Origin: Mycolicibacterium sp. J2
GTDB taxonomy: Bacteria; Actinomycetota; Actinomycetes; Mycobacteriales; Mycobacteriaceae
DNA: 64,000 nucleotides
Direction: 5' to 3'
NCBI RefSeq assembly: GCF_026240945.1
Contig: NZ_JAPFPY010000010.1
Location: forward strand, 306,270-370,269
Positions 17,221-26,377 of the stretch are shown in pieces. Numbering within the stretch: the first letter of the stretch is position 1; each line of letters opens with the position of its first letter. Both the position numbers and the translations under genes were made by a program. Under the pieces are notes generated by a model. That model made no database searches. It had not been told where the DNA came from and saw nothing but the letters and a program-made list of their open reading frames with translations.

Positions 17221-18672
17221 TCAGCGCACCACCAGGACGTGCTGCAGCGACGGATCCGATGCGCTGATTGGGGTGCCCGCCGTCGCCAAGGCGCGCAGCA
17301 GGTCCACCGCCTCGGCGGTCAGCCGCTCGCCCGGCATCACCAACGGTATTCCCGGTGGATACGGCGTGATGGCTTCGGCGGACACCCGGCCCGTCGCGCC
17401 GGTGAGCGGCACGGCCTCGTCGACGGCGAAGAACGCCTCACGCGGGGTCAGCACCTGATCGGCCCGCAGGGCGAGTAGATCGGCGACCAGCCCGGCGTCG
17501 ACGCCTTCGTCGGTACGTGACCCGAAATACGCCGCTGTCTCGGTCAATCCGTCGACCAACCGGTCCATATCGTGATCGGTGTTGGCGATCGTCGTGATGC
17601 ACAGCAGGTGGCCCGGCCCGCTGAGTTCGGGTTGCACACCGTGCACCCGGTTCAGTCGGGTCAGCACGTCCCTGGCGTCGACGGCCAGGCCGCCGGTGCC
17701 GACCAACAGTTTGGTCTCGTCCAGGTGGCAGAAACCCGATCCCGGGCCGGTGGCGTCGGACGGGCCCAGCACGCGCAGCCCGGGGATCGCCGCGATCCGC
17801 GCGGCCGCCGTCCGCGCCCGGCGCAGGGTTGCGCTGAGCAGTTCTGTTCCGGTGCAAGCCATCTCACGACGCGCGGTGTCGATGGACGCCATGATGGCGA
17901 AATGCGGACTGGTGGTCTGCACCAGTTGCAACGCCCGCCGTACCGTCGCCGGATCCAGCTGCGCCGGGTCGATGTGCACCACCGCGGCCTGGCTCAGGCC
18001 GGAGAGGATCTTGTGTACCGACTGCACCGTCGCGGCCGCCCCGCTTCGTTCGGCGGCCGGGGGCAGTTCGTCGTGGAAACCGAAGTGCGGCGAGTGGGCG
18101 CCGTCCACCAGAAGGCGCGCTCGGTGGCTGCGGCACAGGGCGGCCAGCGCCACGATATCAGCGGTGGTCCCGTAGTAGGTGGGGTGCAGCAGCCACAGTG
18201 CCGTCGCGCCGGTGTCCCGTAGGGCTTGCTCGACGACGGCGACGCTCAGCCCGTGCGCGACGCCGAAACGGTTGTCCCACTGCGGCTCCAGCCACACCGG
18301 CCGGGCCCCGGATTGCACCAGACCGGCCAGCACCGACTTGTGCGCATTCCGTTGCACCAGGACGGGTTCGCCGGGGCGCAGCGCGCTCAGCGCCACCGCG
18401 ATGTTCCCGCCGGTGGATCCCTGCACCATGATGAAACTCTGACCGGTGCCCCACGCCTGGGCGATCAGCCGCTCGGCGTCGGCGATCGGCCCCTCCGGGC
18501 AGTGCAGGGTGTCCAGGTCGGGCAGGTTGTTCAGATCCAGCTCGGCGATATGTGTGCGCAGCCAGGGGTCCAGCGATCGGCCGCCCTTGTGCCCGGGACT
18601 GTAGAAGGGCGCCTGCCCGCGTTCGACGAAGGCGCGCAACGCATCCAGCAGCGGTGCGGTCGACTGGTTCAC
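17221..18672 (-). CDS. Orn/Lys/Arg decarboxylase-family PLP enzyme
   Basis: A 483-residue fold-type I PLP enzyme of the major ornithine/lysine/arginine decarboxylase family, in its short form like Bacillus SpeA/YaaO. Visible elements are FYSPGHKGG near the N-terminus, the glycine-rich phosphate loop QGSTGGN, Asp190-x2-His193 (VDGAH) and the PLP lysine Lys221 in SVHKILSG. It should decarboxylate a basic amino acid to a diamine or agmatine. The GTG at 18672 overlaps the amidohydrolase stop by four bases (GTGA), making it the last gene of a tightly coupled five-gene operon. The exact substrate is uncertain. Confidence 0.87.
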   Translation of the reverse strand: MNQSTAPLLDALRAFVERGQAPFYSPGHKGGRSLDPWLRTHIAELDLNNLPDLDTLHCPEGPIADAERLIAQAWGTGQSFIMVQGSTGGNIAVALSALRPGEPVLVQRNAHKSVLAGLVQSGARPVWLEPQWDNRFGVAHGLSVAVVEQALRDTGATALWLLHPTYYGTTADIVALAALCRSHRARLLVDGAHSPHFGFHDELPPAAERSGAAATVQSVHKILSGLSQAAVVHIDPAQLDPATVRRALQLVQTTSPHFAIMASIDTARREMACTGTELLSATLRRARTAAARIAAIPGLRVLGPSDATGPGSGFCHLDETKLLVGTGGLAVDARDVLTRLNRVHGVQPELSGPGHLLCITTIANTDHDMDRLVDGLTETAAYFGSRTDEGVDAGLVADLLALRADQVLTPREAFFAVDEAVPLTGATGRVSAEAITPYPPGIPLVMPGERLTAEAVDLLRALATAGTPISASDPSLQHVLVVR

Positions 18673-19835
18673 AGCCCGTATACCCGGACGGCGTTCTGCA
18701 CGCCGATCAGGTCGACGATCCGGATGGCGTCGGGCACCGTGCAGTCGCCGTGCCGGATCCAGTTCGCCAGCTCGATGCCCATGGCCCGGCGCCACAGCAC
18801 CGAGCCCAGCACGTGCAGTTCCGGCGGGCCGAACGCATCCGAGGAGAACAGCTGTTTGGCGAACGGTGCCGTCTCCATGGCCTCGGCCACCAACCCGGTG
18901 GACCGCACCCCGAGGTAGTTGATCCCCAGTCCGACATCGAAGTTCACGTTATCGAAGGCCTGTGCCAGATATCCGGCCTGCCGGTGGAACGGGTAGCAGT
19001 GCAGCAGCAGCACCGGGACAGGCGCCATGCTGCGCAGCAGCGGCAACAGCAGTAGCGGATCGGTGCGGTGCAGGTCCAAATCACGGTCACCGAAGCCGAC
19101 GTGCACCTGGATCGGCAGGCCGCGCTCGGCGGCCTCGTGCACCCCGAAGGCGATCAGCACGGGGCTGTCCAGGCGTAGCGAGCCGCGTGCGGCCAGTTCG
19201 CGGGCGTGGACGACGACCTCGGCATCCGATGGTCGGGACCAGTCGATGTCGAATCCAGTACGGTACGCCGCGATGGTCTTGGTGCCCACGGTATCCGGGT
19301 CATCGACCGCGTCGGCGAGGTGTGCACGGAACGCCGCGGGGAAATCCTCGGCAGCGGTGCCGTCCTCGAGCAGCTCCTCGGCGAGCCGTTCCAACCGCAG
19401 GATCGACGACGACGGTCGCCCGCTCAGCTCGGTCAGCCGCTGTGGGGTGGTGATCAGATCGCCCTTGAAGCCGGTGTCCACCACCCACCGCTCGATGCCG
19501 GCGGCGGGCAGCAGGAGTTCGGCCAGTTCGGCCGGACCCAGTTCGGCACGGCGCTTCCAATACGTGTCGGCGTCGGCGAAGGCCTCCAGGCCAAGCAGGG
19601 GAGCGCACCAGCGGCGGATGGAAAGTCCGAGCGGAGAATCGAATTGGGTCATGAAGTCGGGAATCGGGTCGTTGGACCCTTCATTGATCGACTGCTCGAA
19701 ACCGGCGCGATCGACCGGCTGGTCGAACACTCCGTGCACGTGATGGTCGATCAACGCGACGGTGCGCAGATGGTCGGCCAACTCGTCCGGCACGTCCACG
19801 CGATCGAACACATCGAGCATCTCACCACCCGGCAT
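18669..19835 (-). CDS. amidohydrolase-2 family metal-dependent hydrolase (FluG N-domain-like)
   Basis: A 388-residue TIM-barrel amidohydrolase. The metal-binding motif HxH is at residues 32-34 (IDHHVHG), with later histidines in QVHVGFGD and LLHCYPFHR and an Asp in SSDAFG. It resembles the N-terminal half of FluG-like proteins, in which this domain is fused to a glutamine-synthetase-like domain. Here such a synthetase is a separate gene in the same operon, which supports a functional pairing. The ATG at 19835 overlaps the aminotransferase stop by 14 bases. An ATG at 19820 (MLDVF) is an alternative with no overlap. It probably hydrolyses an amide or gamma-glutamyl bond. Confidence 0.83.
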   Translation of the reverse strand: MPGGEMLDVFDRVDVPDELADHLRTVALIDHHVHGVFDQPVDRAGFEQSINEGSNDPIPDFMTQFDSPLGLSIRRWCAPLLGLEAFADADTYWKRRAELGPAELAELLLPAAGIERWVVDTGFKGDLITTPQRLTELSGRPSSSILRLERLAEELLEDGTAAEDFPAAFRAHLADAVDDPDTVGTKTIAAYRTGFDIDWSRPSDAEVVVHARELAARGSLRLDSPVLIAFGVHEAAERGLPIQVHVGFGDRDLDLHRTDPLLLLPLLRSMAPVPVLLLHCYPFHRQAGYLAQAFDNVNFDVGLGINYLGVRSTGLVAEAMETAPFAKQLFSSDAFGPPELHVLGSVLWRRAMGIELANWIRHGDCTVPDAIRIVDLIGVQNAVRVYGL

Positions 19836-21111
19836 AACTGGCCACCTCCTCGGCGTCGACGCTACCCGCCGCGGCATCGGTGATGGCGGCTCCGATGATC
19901 TCCGCGGCCCGCAGGGCCTCGGCCTCGGTGAGCACCAGCGGCGGCGTGATCTCCAGGACGTTGCCGCCGACGTAGTACACCACCACGCCGAGCTGCCAGG
20001 CGCGGTACACCACCTGCGCCGCCAGCCGCGGAGCACGGTCGCCGGTGGCCGGGTCCACGAGTTCCAGCCCGATGGCCAAGCCGCGCCCGCGTACGTCCCC
20101 GATGTGTTCGGAATCTAATTGCTGCAAGGCCTTTCGCAGCACGCCACCGACTCTGGCGGCACGCTCGGGCAACTGCTCGCCGACGATGGTCGCCAGCACG
20201 GCCCGGCCGGCCGCCGTGCACACCGGGTTGCCCGCCGTCGTCAGCAGCGCCGCCGCCGGTGGGGCGTCGAGCACCGTGGCGGGCCCCACCGCGGCCGAGA
20301 GCGGCAGACCGCCGCCGAGCACCTTGCCGAAGGTGACGATGTCGGGCACCACGCCATCGTGCTCGAAAGCGTGCAGGGTGCCTGGACGGCCCAGACCCAT
20401 CTTGACCTCGTCACAGATCATCGGCACCGCGAAGCGCCTGCACACCTCGTGCAGCCGGGCCAGGAATCCGTCGGGTGGCACCACCAGCCCGCCGTCGGAG
20501 AGGATGGGCTCGACAATCAGGCAGGCGACGTCACCGGCTGCCATCTGCTCCTCGGCCAGCGCGAGGCAGTGTCCGACATCGTCGGGTCCGGACGGCCGAA
20601 AAGGGTTGGGATAGGGCAGGAATGCCACGTCGACGTCGGGTGCCGCGCCGGCGTCGACGTGTACACCCGACACTCCCATCGCGACGCCGACACCGCCGTG
20701 ATAACTGTGCTCGAACGCCACCACCCGTCGCCGGCCGGTGGCGTGCCGGCAGGCCCGCAACGCCACGTCGTTGGCATCGGATCCGGCGTGGCCAAGGTAG
20801 ACGCGGCGCTCGCCGTCGCCGGGCACCAGGGCGAGCAGGTCTTCGGCCAGTCCCACCGAATCCGGGTGCACGGCGGACAGTCCGCCCGACCCCGGGGCGG
20901 TACGCACAGCCCTGCTGACCGCCTCCACGATCGCCGGGTGCCCGTGCCCGAGGCCCGAGGCCGTCCACGTCGCCGACAGGTCCAGCAGCTCTCGGCCGTC
21001 CGGTGTCACCAGCGTGCTGCCATGCCCGGACACCACTTCCAGTGGAAAGAACCGCAGTTTCTCGATTCCCGCGATCACGGCCTCGTCACGGGCGTAGAGG
21101 GTCGCCGTCAC
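19822..21111 (-). CDS. class III PLP-dependent aminotransferase
   Basis: A 429-residue omega-amino or 4-aminobutyrate-type transaminase. It has the class III hallmarks: CDEVKMGLGRPG near residue 230, and TFGKVLGGGLPLSA carrying the PLP lysine, followed by TTAGNPV. The second residue block of the first motif is KM where GABA aminotransferases usually have QT, so the amine specificity may differ. The GTG at 21111 overlaps the permease stop (GTGA). In the operon it would transaminate a primary amine such as a diamine or its glutamyl derivative. The substrate is inferred from neighbours. Confidence 0.88.
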   Translation of the reverse strand: MTATLYARDEAVIAGIEKLRFFPLEVVSGHGSTLVTPDGRELLDLSATWTASGLGHGHPAIVEAVSRAVRTAPGSGGLSAVHPDSVGLAEDLLALVPGDGERRVYLGHAGSDANDVALRACRHATGRRRVVAFEHSYHGGVGVAMGVSGVHVDAGAAPDVDVAFLPYPNPFRPSGPDDVGHCLALAEEQMAAGDVACLIVEPILSDGGLVVPPDGFLARLHEVCRRFAVPMICDEVKMGLGRPGTLHAFEHDGVVPDIVTFGKVLGGGLPLSAAVGPATVLDAPPAAALLTTAGNPVCTAAGRAVLATIVGEQLPERAARVGGVLRKALQQLDSEHIGDVRGRGLAIGLELVDPATGDRAPRLAAQVVYRAWQLGVVVYYVGGNVLEITPPLVLTEAEALRAAEIIGAAITDAAAGSVDAEEVASYAGW

Positions 21112-22589
21112 GGCGCGCCAGGCAGTTGCAGTTCGGCGGTCAGCGACTCACCGACCCGTTTGGCGATGCCCGAGGCGGCCAGCGCGATCACCAGCCCGAC
21201 CAGGCACCAGTACAGACCCAGAAGCGGTGCAGCGGTCCAGGTCTGGGCGTCCTTGACGTTGAACCACAGCACCACCGCGATCACCACGGCGCCCAGCAGG
21301 GGCAGCACCAGACCGGCCACCTTGCCGTGGCCGCCATGTACCGCAATGAATTTCGGTGCACCGATGAACCAGGCGGCGGCGATCTCGACGAGCAGATAGC
21401 ACACCATCAGGCACACCGACCCGGCGACGGCGAACAGGAAATAGGTGTCGATCGCGGGGTTCCCGGTGCCCATCTCCGGCCAGCCGGTCAACCCGCAGAT
21501 CAGGTCCACCACCAGCGCCAGCCCGATCACCAGCCAGGTGGCCCGGCGCGGGCCGCCGGTGGACGGGTGGATGTGCGCCAGCGCGCGCGGCCCGAACCCG
21601 TCGCGGCCGAAGGCGTACAGCATCCGGCCCGAGGTGGCCGCGGTGGCCATGTGACAGCCGAAGGCGGCCACCGTCGCGGTGAAGATGATCAGCAGGCTGA
21701 ACCACTGGCCGATATAGGTGCTGCCAAGGTCGCCCAGAGTGTTGCCCGAACCCTGGAACGCCGCCAATCCGGCCTCGTCCGTACCGAATCCGATGACCTG
21801 GGCGAACATCACGACGACGAACAGCACACCGGTGAGGATCAGGGTACCGCCGAGCGCCCGGGGGATGTTGCGGCCCGGGTTGTCGGTTTCCTCGCCCATC
21901 GACGCGCAGGCCTCGAATCCGGCCCAGGACAGGAACGCCGCCACCACGCCGGACAGCACCGCCGACGGGGACACTCCGCCGGAGAAGGAGAACACGCTGA
22001 AATCCACGCCCGTCGAGGGCGCCCCGCCGCGGGCGAAGATCACGATCACCAGCACGACCATGGCGAGGATGCCGACTCCTTCGATCGCCAGCAGGATCTT
22101 GGCCAGCAACCGCACGTCCCGGCCGGCCAACAGGAACGAAATGACGGCGCCGATCACCACGGGAACCAGCCACGGCAGCTGGTAGGGATGGTCGGATCCG
22201 GCCTGCAGCTGGGCGATGAACGCGTTGGTGAAAGCGGCGGTCAGTGCCAGGGTCCCGATCGAGAACCCGACATAGGCGCCCAGCATCGCGAAGCCGGAGA
22301 AGAACCCGGTGCGCGGCCCGACGGTACCGCCCACCAGGGCGTAGGCCGACCCGGCATGGTTGAGGTGGCGGGTGAGCCGGACAAAGCTGTACCCGACCAG
22401 GGCCACGCCCACCAGACCGATGACGAAGACCAGGGGCAGGGCCTTGCCCACGGTGGCGATCAGACCCTGGCCGTTGCCGGACATGGCCAAGGTCGGGCCG
22501 ACGGTCGCGACCGACAGGGCCAGCGCCACCCAGAAGGGAAGTCGTCCGCGGGTCAGTTGATCGTGCTCGGGTGTGGTTTCCGTGCTCAT
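21108..22589 (-). CDS. APC-superfamily amino acid/amine permease
   Basis: A 493-residue transporter with about twelve hydrophobic helices. Helix 1 carries the APC pattern SVATVGPTLAMSGNGQGL, and a later helix has SWAGFEACASMGEETDNPGR, typical of the family's sixth helix and following loop. The ATG at 22589 (MSTETTPEHDQ) gives a normal N-terminal cytoplasmic tail. It lies 23 bases after the synthetase gene and is coupled to the aminotransferase downstream. It presumably imports the operon's substrate, an amino acid or polyamine. Confidence 0.88.
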   Translation of the reverse strand: MSTETTPEHDQLTRGRLPFWVALALSVATVGPTLAMSGNGQGLIATVGKALPLVFVIGLVGVALVGYSFVRLTRHLNHAGSAYALVGGTVGPRTGFFSGFAMLGAYVGFSIGTLALTAAFTNAFIAQLQAGSDHPYQLPWLVPVVIGAVISFLLAGRDVRLLAKILLAIEGVGILAMVVLVIVIFARGGAPSTGVDFSVFSFSGGVSPSAVLSGVVAAFLSWAGFEACASMGEETDNPGRNIPRALGGTLILTGVLFVVVMFAQVIGFGTDEAGLAAFQGSGNTLGDLGSTYIGQWFSLLIIFTATVAAFGCHMATAATSGRMLYAFGRDGFGPRALAHIHPSTGGPRRATWLVIGLALVVDLICGLTGWPEMGTGNPAIDTYFLFAVAGSVCLMVCYLLVEIAAAWFIGAPKFIAVHGGHGKVAGLVLPLLGAVVIAVVLWFNVKDAQTWTAAPLLGLYWCLVGLVIALAASGIAKRVGESLTAELQLPGAP

Positions 22590-22612
22590 CGAGGTGCCTT
22601 TCGGTTTGGGGG

Positions 22613-23929
22613 TCAACAGCTCCAGGCCAGCCGCAACGCGGCGATGGTGTCGGCCGGTGGCCGGGTGCCGAAGGTGGTCAGTTCGTAGCGGCGTACCGCG
22701 AGCACCCCTTCGACCACCGCCGAGGTGAGCAGTTCTGCAGCGGTAGAGGAGGATTCGAAGGTGTCCAGCGCGTGTGCCTGGTCGGCGGGCAACGGCTCGG
22801 CGACGCCGGCCGGGTTGTCGGTGACCTCTTGCGGCAGGGCCAGGCCGTGCTCGATTCCGCGCAGCGCGCTGCCCAGGAAGCCCAGCGTTGCCAGGTACGG
22901 GTTGGCGCTGGGATCGATGATCTTCAGTTCGACGTTGGCGCCGTGCGGGTTTCCGGCGGTGGCGGCGACGAAGCGTACCGCCGCCTCGCGGTTCTCCAGC
23001 CCCCAGCAGCGTGCCGCGCCGGCCCAGTTGCCGGGCTTGAGCCGGGTCGCCGACAGCACCGAACCGGCGTACACCGCAAGCAGGTCCGGCAAGGTGTCCA
23101 GCACACCGGCGATGGCGGCGGCGCCATCGGCGCGCATGCCGTGCGGCCCGTCGCCGCCGGAGAACAGGGGGCCCTGCCCGTCGGCCAGGGACAGGTGCAG
23201 ATGTGCACCGTTGCCCGCTTCCCCGAAGAACGGCACGGGGGAGAACGAGATCTTCAGTCCGTGCCGGGCCGCGGTGCGTCCGATCACGATCCGGGCCAGG
23301 ATGACGGCGTCGGCGGCCGCCACCGGTGTTGTCGGTGCCAGCGAGACCTCGAGCTGGTCGTGGCCGTATTCGGTGTGCAGTTGTTCGATGCTCAGGCCGG
23401 ACCGTTCCGCGGCGACGGTCAGGTCGGACAGGAACGCCGCCCGGTCCAGCGAGGTGCGGATGCCGTAGGGCGACCAGGATTCGGCCGTGGCATGACCGCC
23501 ATCCGGTGCCAGCATGGTGCATTCCAGTTCAGCGCCCACCAGTGCGGTCAGGCCACGCCGGGCCAACGACTGCTCGGTGGCGCGCAGCAAGGACCGTGCG
23601 CACAGCGGGGCCGCGGTACCGTCCTGGTCGCCGAGACTGGCCGGGGCCCAGGCGATGCCGTCGCCGATGGTATGCAGGTCGGCCGGGTCGATGCGCAGTC
23701 GTTGATCCCCGACCACCCCGATGGTCGGGGTGAAGGCGATCCCGCTGTCCACGCAGAAGACGCTCCACGACGGTGACACCCCCATCCCGGATGTCACGAA
23801 CGCATCGAGGCGGCGCAGTGGCACGTACTTGGCGCGGGTGACCCCGGCCAGGTCGGTCAGTGAGCCGGCCACCAGTTCGACGCCCTCGGCACGCAGTTCC
23901 GTGCGCAGTTGCTCGCTGATGTCGGGCAT
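22613..23929 (-). CDS. glutamine-synthetase-like ligase (GSI family, probable gamma-glutamyl-amine synthetase)
   Basis: A 438-residue member of the type I glutamine synthetase family. Recognisable parts are AELECTML (metal ligands), EYGHDQLEVSLAP, and GNGAHLHLSL in place of the usual GSGMHVHQS. The context (permease, aminotransferase, decarboxylase, amidohydrolase) and the divergence from ordinary GlnA suggest it glutamylates an amine, as PuuA, GlnA3 or GlnA4 do, and does not assimilate ammonia. A strong AGGAGG precedes the ATG at 23929. It is the first gene of the five-gene operon and is divergent from the amidotransferase, with a palindromic operator between them. Confidence 0.85.
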   Translation of the reverse strand: MPDISEQLRTELRAEGVELVAGSLTDLAGVTRAKYVPLRRLDAFVTSGMGVSPSWSVFCVDSGIAFTPTIGVVGDQRLRIDPADLHTIGDGIAWAPASLGDQDGTAAPLCARSLLRATEQSLARRGLTALVGAELECTMLAPDGGHATAESWSPYGIRTSLDRAAFLSDLTVAAERSGLSIEQLHTEYGHDQLEVSLAPTTPVAAADAVILARIVIGRTAARHGLKISFSPVPFFGEAGNGAHLHLSLADGQGPLFSGGDGPHGMRADGAAAIAGVLDTLPDLLAVYAGSVLSATRLKPGNWAGAARCWGLENREAAVRFVAATAGNPHGANVELKIIDPSANPYLATLGFLGSALRGIEHGLALPQEVTDNPAGVAEPLPADQAHALDTFESSSTAAELLTSAVVEGVLAVRRYELTTFGTRPPADTIAALRLAWSC

Positions 23930-23969
23930 GACGACCTCCTCCGGGGTGATTCCAGGGGAACGCTATGTC

Positions 23970-24018
23970 ATAAATGTTTCAGAGTCTTTAAGATGCGTCC
24001 ATCCGAGAAACATTTGTA
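23970..24018. promoter_or_regulatory. divergent operator with AAATGTTTC ... GAAACATTT inverted repeat
   Basis: Two 9-base half-sites in inverted orientation (23972-23980 and 24007-24015) lie 26 bases apart in the 125-base region between the synthetase operon and the amidotransferase-RpiR unit. The whole region is unusually AT-rich for this genome. RpiR proteins bind inverted repeats of this kind, and an rpiR gene is the second gene on the plus side, so autoregulated control of both units is likely. Confidence 0.6.
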
Positions 24019-24054
24019 AGATTTTCGGGAGCGAACCGAGGAGAGGGGGCCGCG

Positions 24055-24846
24055 GTGTGCCGACTGCTCGGTGTGGTGTCGACCGAACCGGTCACCGTCG
24101 AGGGTGCGGTGGGCGCCCACGTCGTGAAGGACTTCGTGGCCTTGACCAAGGTGCACGGCGACGGGTGGGGTGTCGCGGGCACCGACGGAGGTGATCCGCG
24201 CGTCCACGTCAGCGCCGCCAGCGCGATCGACGATCCCGACTTCGCCGCCGTCATGCGCGACTGGCGATCCCGCGCCACGATGGTCCATCTCCGTTGGGCC
24301 ACAAGCGGACTCGCGGTACGACCGGAGAACTCGCACCCCTTCCTGGCCGATGGGCTGGCAATGGCGCACAACGGGTCCATCAAACCGACCGACGCGCTCG
24401 ACGCCCTGCTGGAACCCGACCTTGCCGGCACGCTCGGTGGCACCACCGACAGCGAGCGCTATTTCGCCGTCATCAGGGCCTATCGACGCCAGGCCCTCGA
24501 TCTCGCCTCGGCCGTGCGTGCCGCGGTGGCCCGGCTGCGCGCGCCCTACCCCGACGCCAGTCTCAACGCCCTCATCCTCGGCGAGGGCCATCTCATCGCG
24601 GTGCATGCCAATGCGCGCAGCACGTTGTCCGTCGAGGACGTCGCCGAGATCACCGCCGCCGACCTGCCCACCGAACATCTGGAGGACTATTTCGGCCTGC
24701 GCTGGGCCCGTACCGGCAGCGGTGCCCTGGTCATCGGATCGACCGGGTTCGGTGACATGGACTGGCAGCCGCTGCCGCCGGAGAGTGTCACCGCGATCTC
24801 GCTGCGGGACCTGACGATGACGACCGTGCCCGTCATGGCAGATTGA
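24055..24846 (+). CDS. class II glutamine amidotransferase, EgtC/YafJ-like
   Basis: A 263-residue N-terminal-nucleophile amidotransferase domain without any synthase partner domain. Cys2 follows the initiator (GTG-TGC), as needed for the catalytic N-terminal cysteine. HGDGWGV, RWATSG and AHNGSI follow as in the Gn-AT II fold. EgtC of ergothioneine synthesis, with this same domain, hydrolyses a gamma-glutamyl amide. By analogy this enzyme may remove the gamma-glutamyl group added by the synthetase-like gene. It is divergent from that operon and overlaps the rpiR start by four bases if TTG 24843 is used. Confidence 0.85.
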   Translation: MCRLLGVVSTEPVTVEGAVGAHVVKDFVALTKVHGDGWGVAGTDGGDPRVHVSAASAIDDPDFAAVMRDWRSRATMVHLRWATSGLAVRPENSHPFLADGLAMAHNGSIKPTDALDALLEPDLAGTLGGTTDSERYFAVIRAYRRQALDLASAVRAAVARLRAPYPDASLNALILGEGHLIAVHANARSTLSVEDVAEITAADLPTEHLEDYFGLRWARTGSGALVIGSTGFGDMDWQPLPPESVTAISLRDLTMTTVPVMAD

Positions 24847-25718
24847 CATCCGTGGTCGACGCGCAGCACCCGGAATCCGTTGCAGAACGAACCAGTGCCG
24901 CGCTGTCCACATTGTCCAAGGCCGAACGGCGCGTGGGGCGTGCGCTGCTGGCCGACTACCCGAGTGCCGGACTGGCCAGTGCCGCCCGCCTGGCGCAGCG
25001 CGCGGAGGTGAGTCCGCCCACCGTGCTGCGGTTCGCGCAGTCCCTGGGGTACGACGGTTTCGCCGACCTGCAGGTGGCGCTGCGGGCCGAACTGTCGGCC
25101 CGTTCCAGCGGCCCGATCACCCGGCTGCCCGACGCGCCGCCGGCCGGCAGCCCGCTGGACCGGCTGCTGCAGCAGGGCCGGGCTCAGAACGACAGGGCCG
25201 CCGAGACGCTGGCTCAACTGCCCGCGGCCGCGCTGGAGGCGGCCGTCGCGTTGCTCGCGGACACCAGCAGGACCATCTATCTGCACGGCGGACGGTTCTC
25301 CCACCTGCTGGCGGTGCACCTGGCCGCGCATCTGGAACAGCTGCGGCCCGGGCTGCGGGTGCTGGCGGATCCGACCGGCGCCGACCTCGGGGCGCTGCTG
25401 GAATTGGACCGCTCCGATGTGCTGGTGTTGTTCGATTACCACCGCTACCAGCGCAGCGCGGCCGAGCTGGCGGGCCGGGTGCACCGGGCCGGCGCCACCG
25501 TGCTGCTGATCACCAATGACCTGGCGTGTCCGGTGGCCCCGGACGCCGAGGTGGTGCTGGCGGCCTCCAGCACGGTGGGGACCACCTACCAGAGCATGGC
25601 GGCCGGTTTCCTGCTGACCGAACTGCTGGTGCCGCTGGTGATGGACGCGATCGGTGAGCCGGCCAGGACCAGGATGGCCCTGTGGGAGGAGCAGCGCCGC
25701 GGCGAGTTGCTGTCCTGA
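24843..25718 (+). CDS. RpiR-family transcriptional regulator
   Basis: An N-terminal HTH_6 domain (LSKAERRVGRALLADYPSAG, then SPPTVLRFAQSLGYDGFADLQ near residue 60) is followed by a SIS-type phosphosugar-binding fold. RpiR regulators usually sense sugar phosphates, so its place in an amine-type cluster is notable. The start is either TTG 24843 (overlapping the previous stop as TTGA) or GTG 24852; the protein is about 290 residues either way. It is cotranscribed with the amidotransferase and is the obvious candidate for binding the operator at 23970-24018. Confidence 0.87.
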   Translation: MTSVVDAQHPESVAERTSAALSTLSKAERRVGRALLADYPSAGLASAARLAQRAEVSPPTVLRFAQSLGYDGFADLQVALRAELSARSSGPITRLPDAPPAGSPLDRLLQQGRAQNDRAAETLAQLPAAALEAAVALLADTSRTIYLHGGRFSHLLAVHLAAHLEQLRPGLRVLADPTGADLGALLELDRSDVLVLFDYHRYQRSAAELAGRVHRAGATVLLITNDLACPVAPDAEVVLAASSTVGTTYQSMAAGFLLTELLVPLVMDAIGEPARTRMALWEEQRRGELLS

Positions 25719-25755
25719 GTGGGGAACCGAACCGGGCATTGCCTACCCTGGACGG

Positions 25756-26358
25756 ATGGCAGGTGGAACGAAGCGGTTGCCTCGCGCGGTGCGTGAGCAG
25801 CAGATGCTCGACGCCGCCGTGCAGATGTTCTCCATCAACGGGTATCACGAGACGTCGATGGATGCCATTGCCGGGCAGGCCCAGATCTCCAAGCCGATGC
25901 TGTATCTGTACTACGGCTCCAAGGAGGAGTTGTTCGGGGCCTGCCTGGACCGCGAACTGAACCGGTTCGTCGAGGTGGTGCGCGGCGACATCGACTTCAC
26001 GCTGAGCCCGAAAGATATGCTGCGCAACGCCGTTGGCGCGTTCCTCGGGTATATCGACAAGAACCGGTCCTCGTGGATCGTGCTCTACAGCCAGGCCACC
26101 AGCTCACAGGCCTTCGCGCACACCGTCCGGGAGGGCCGCGAGCGGATCATCGACCTGGTCGGCCGGCTGTTGCAGTCCGGCACCCGCAATCCCGAGCCCG
26201 ACGCCGATTTCAACATGATGGCGGTGGCGCTGGTGGGTGCCGGCGAGGCCATCGCCGACCGGGTCAGCACCGGTGACGCCGACGTGCACGACGCCACCGA
26301 GCTGATGATCAACCTGTTCTGGCGCGGCCTCAAGGGCCGGCCATCCGAGAAGGCCTGA
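25756..26358 (+). CDS. TetR-family regulator (Rv0238-like)
   Basis: A 200-residue TetR protein. The N-terminal helix-turn-helix runs through residues 14-60 (REQQMLDAAVQMFSINGYHE, then DAIAGQAQISKPMLYLYYGS). The C-terminal ligand domain is less conserved. The ATG at 25756 gives the standard length, so the longer open frame was not used. It keeps the position of Rv0238, just before htdX-fabG4 on the opposite strand. It is a candidate for the repressor of the TTAC-N6-GTAA sites found near fabG4/fadA2 and fadE5, but that link is only inferred. Confidence 0.88.
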   Translation: MAGGTKRLPRAVREQQMLDAAVQMFSINGYHETSMDAIAGQAQISKPMLYLYYGSKEELFGACLDRELNRFVEVVRGDIDFTLSPKDMLRNAVGAFLGYIDKNRSSWIVLYSQATSSQAFAHTVREGRERIIDLVGRLLQSGTRNPEPDADFNMMAVALVGAGEAIADRVSTGDADVHDATELMINLFWRGLKGRPSEKA

Positions 26359-26368
26359 GCAAGGCCTT
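26350..26368. terminator. short hairpin between convergent tetR and htdX
   Basis: AAGGCCT and AGGCCTT arms of seven bases with a five-base loop overlap the tetR stop and lie 10 bases from the htdX stop. There is no T-run. The position between convergent genes suggests a weak bidirectional terminator. Confidence 0.35.
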
Positions 26369-26377
26369 ACTTCCCGG

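Noticed and set aside
22613..23929. Housekeeping glutamine synthetase GlnA1
   Set aside because: The active-site motif is divergent (GNGAHLHLSL), and the gene sits in an amine-type operon without nitrogen-assimilation neighbours.
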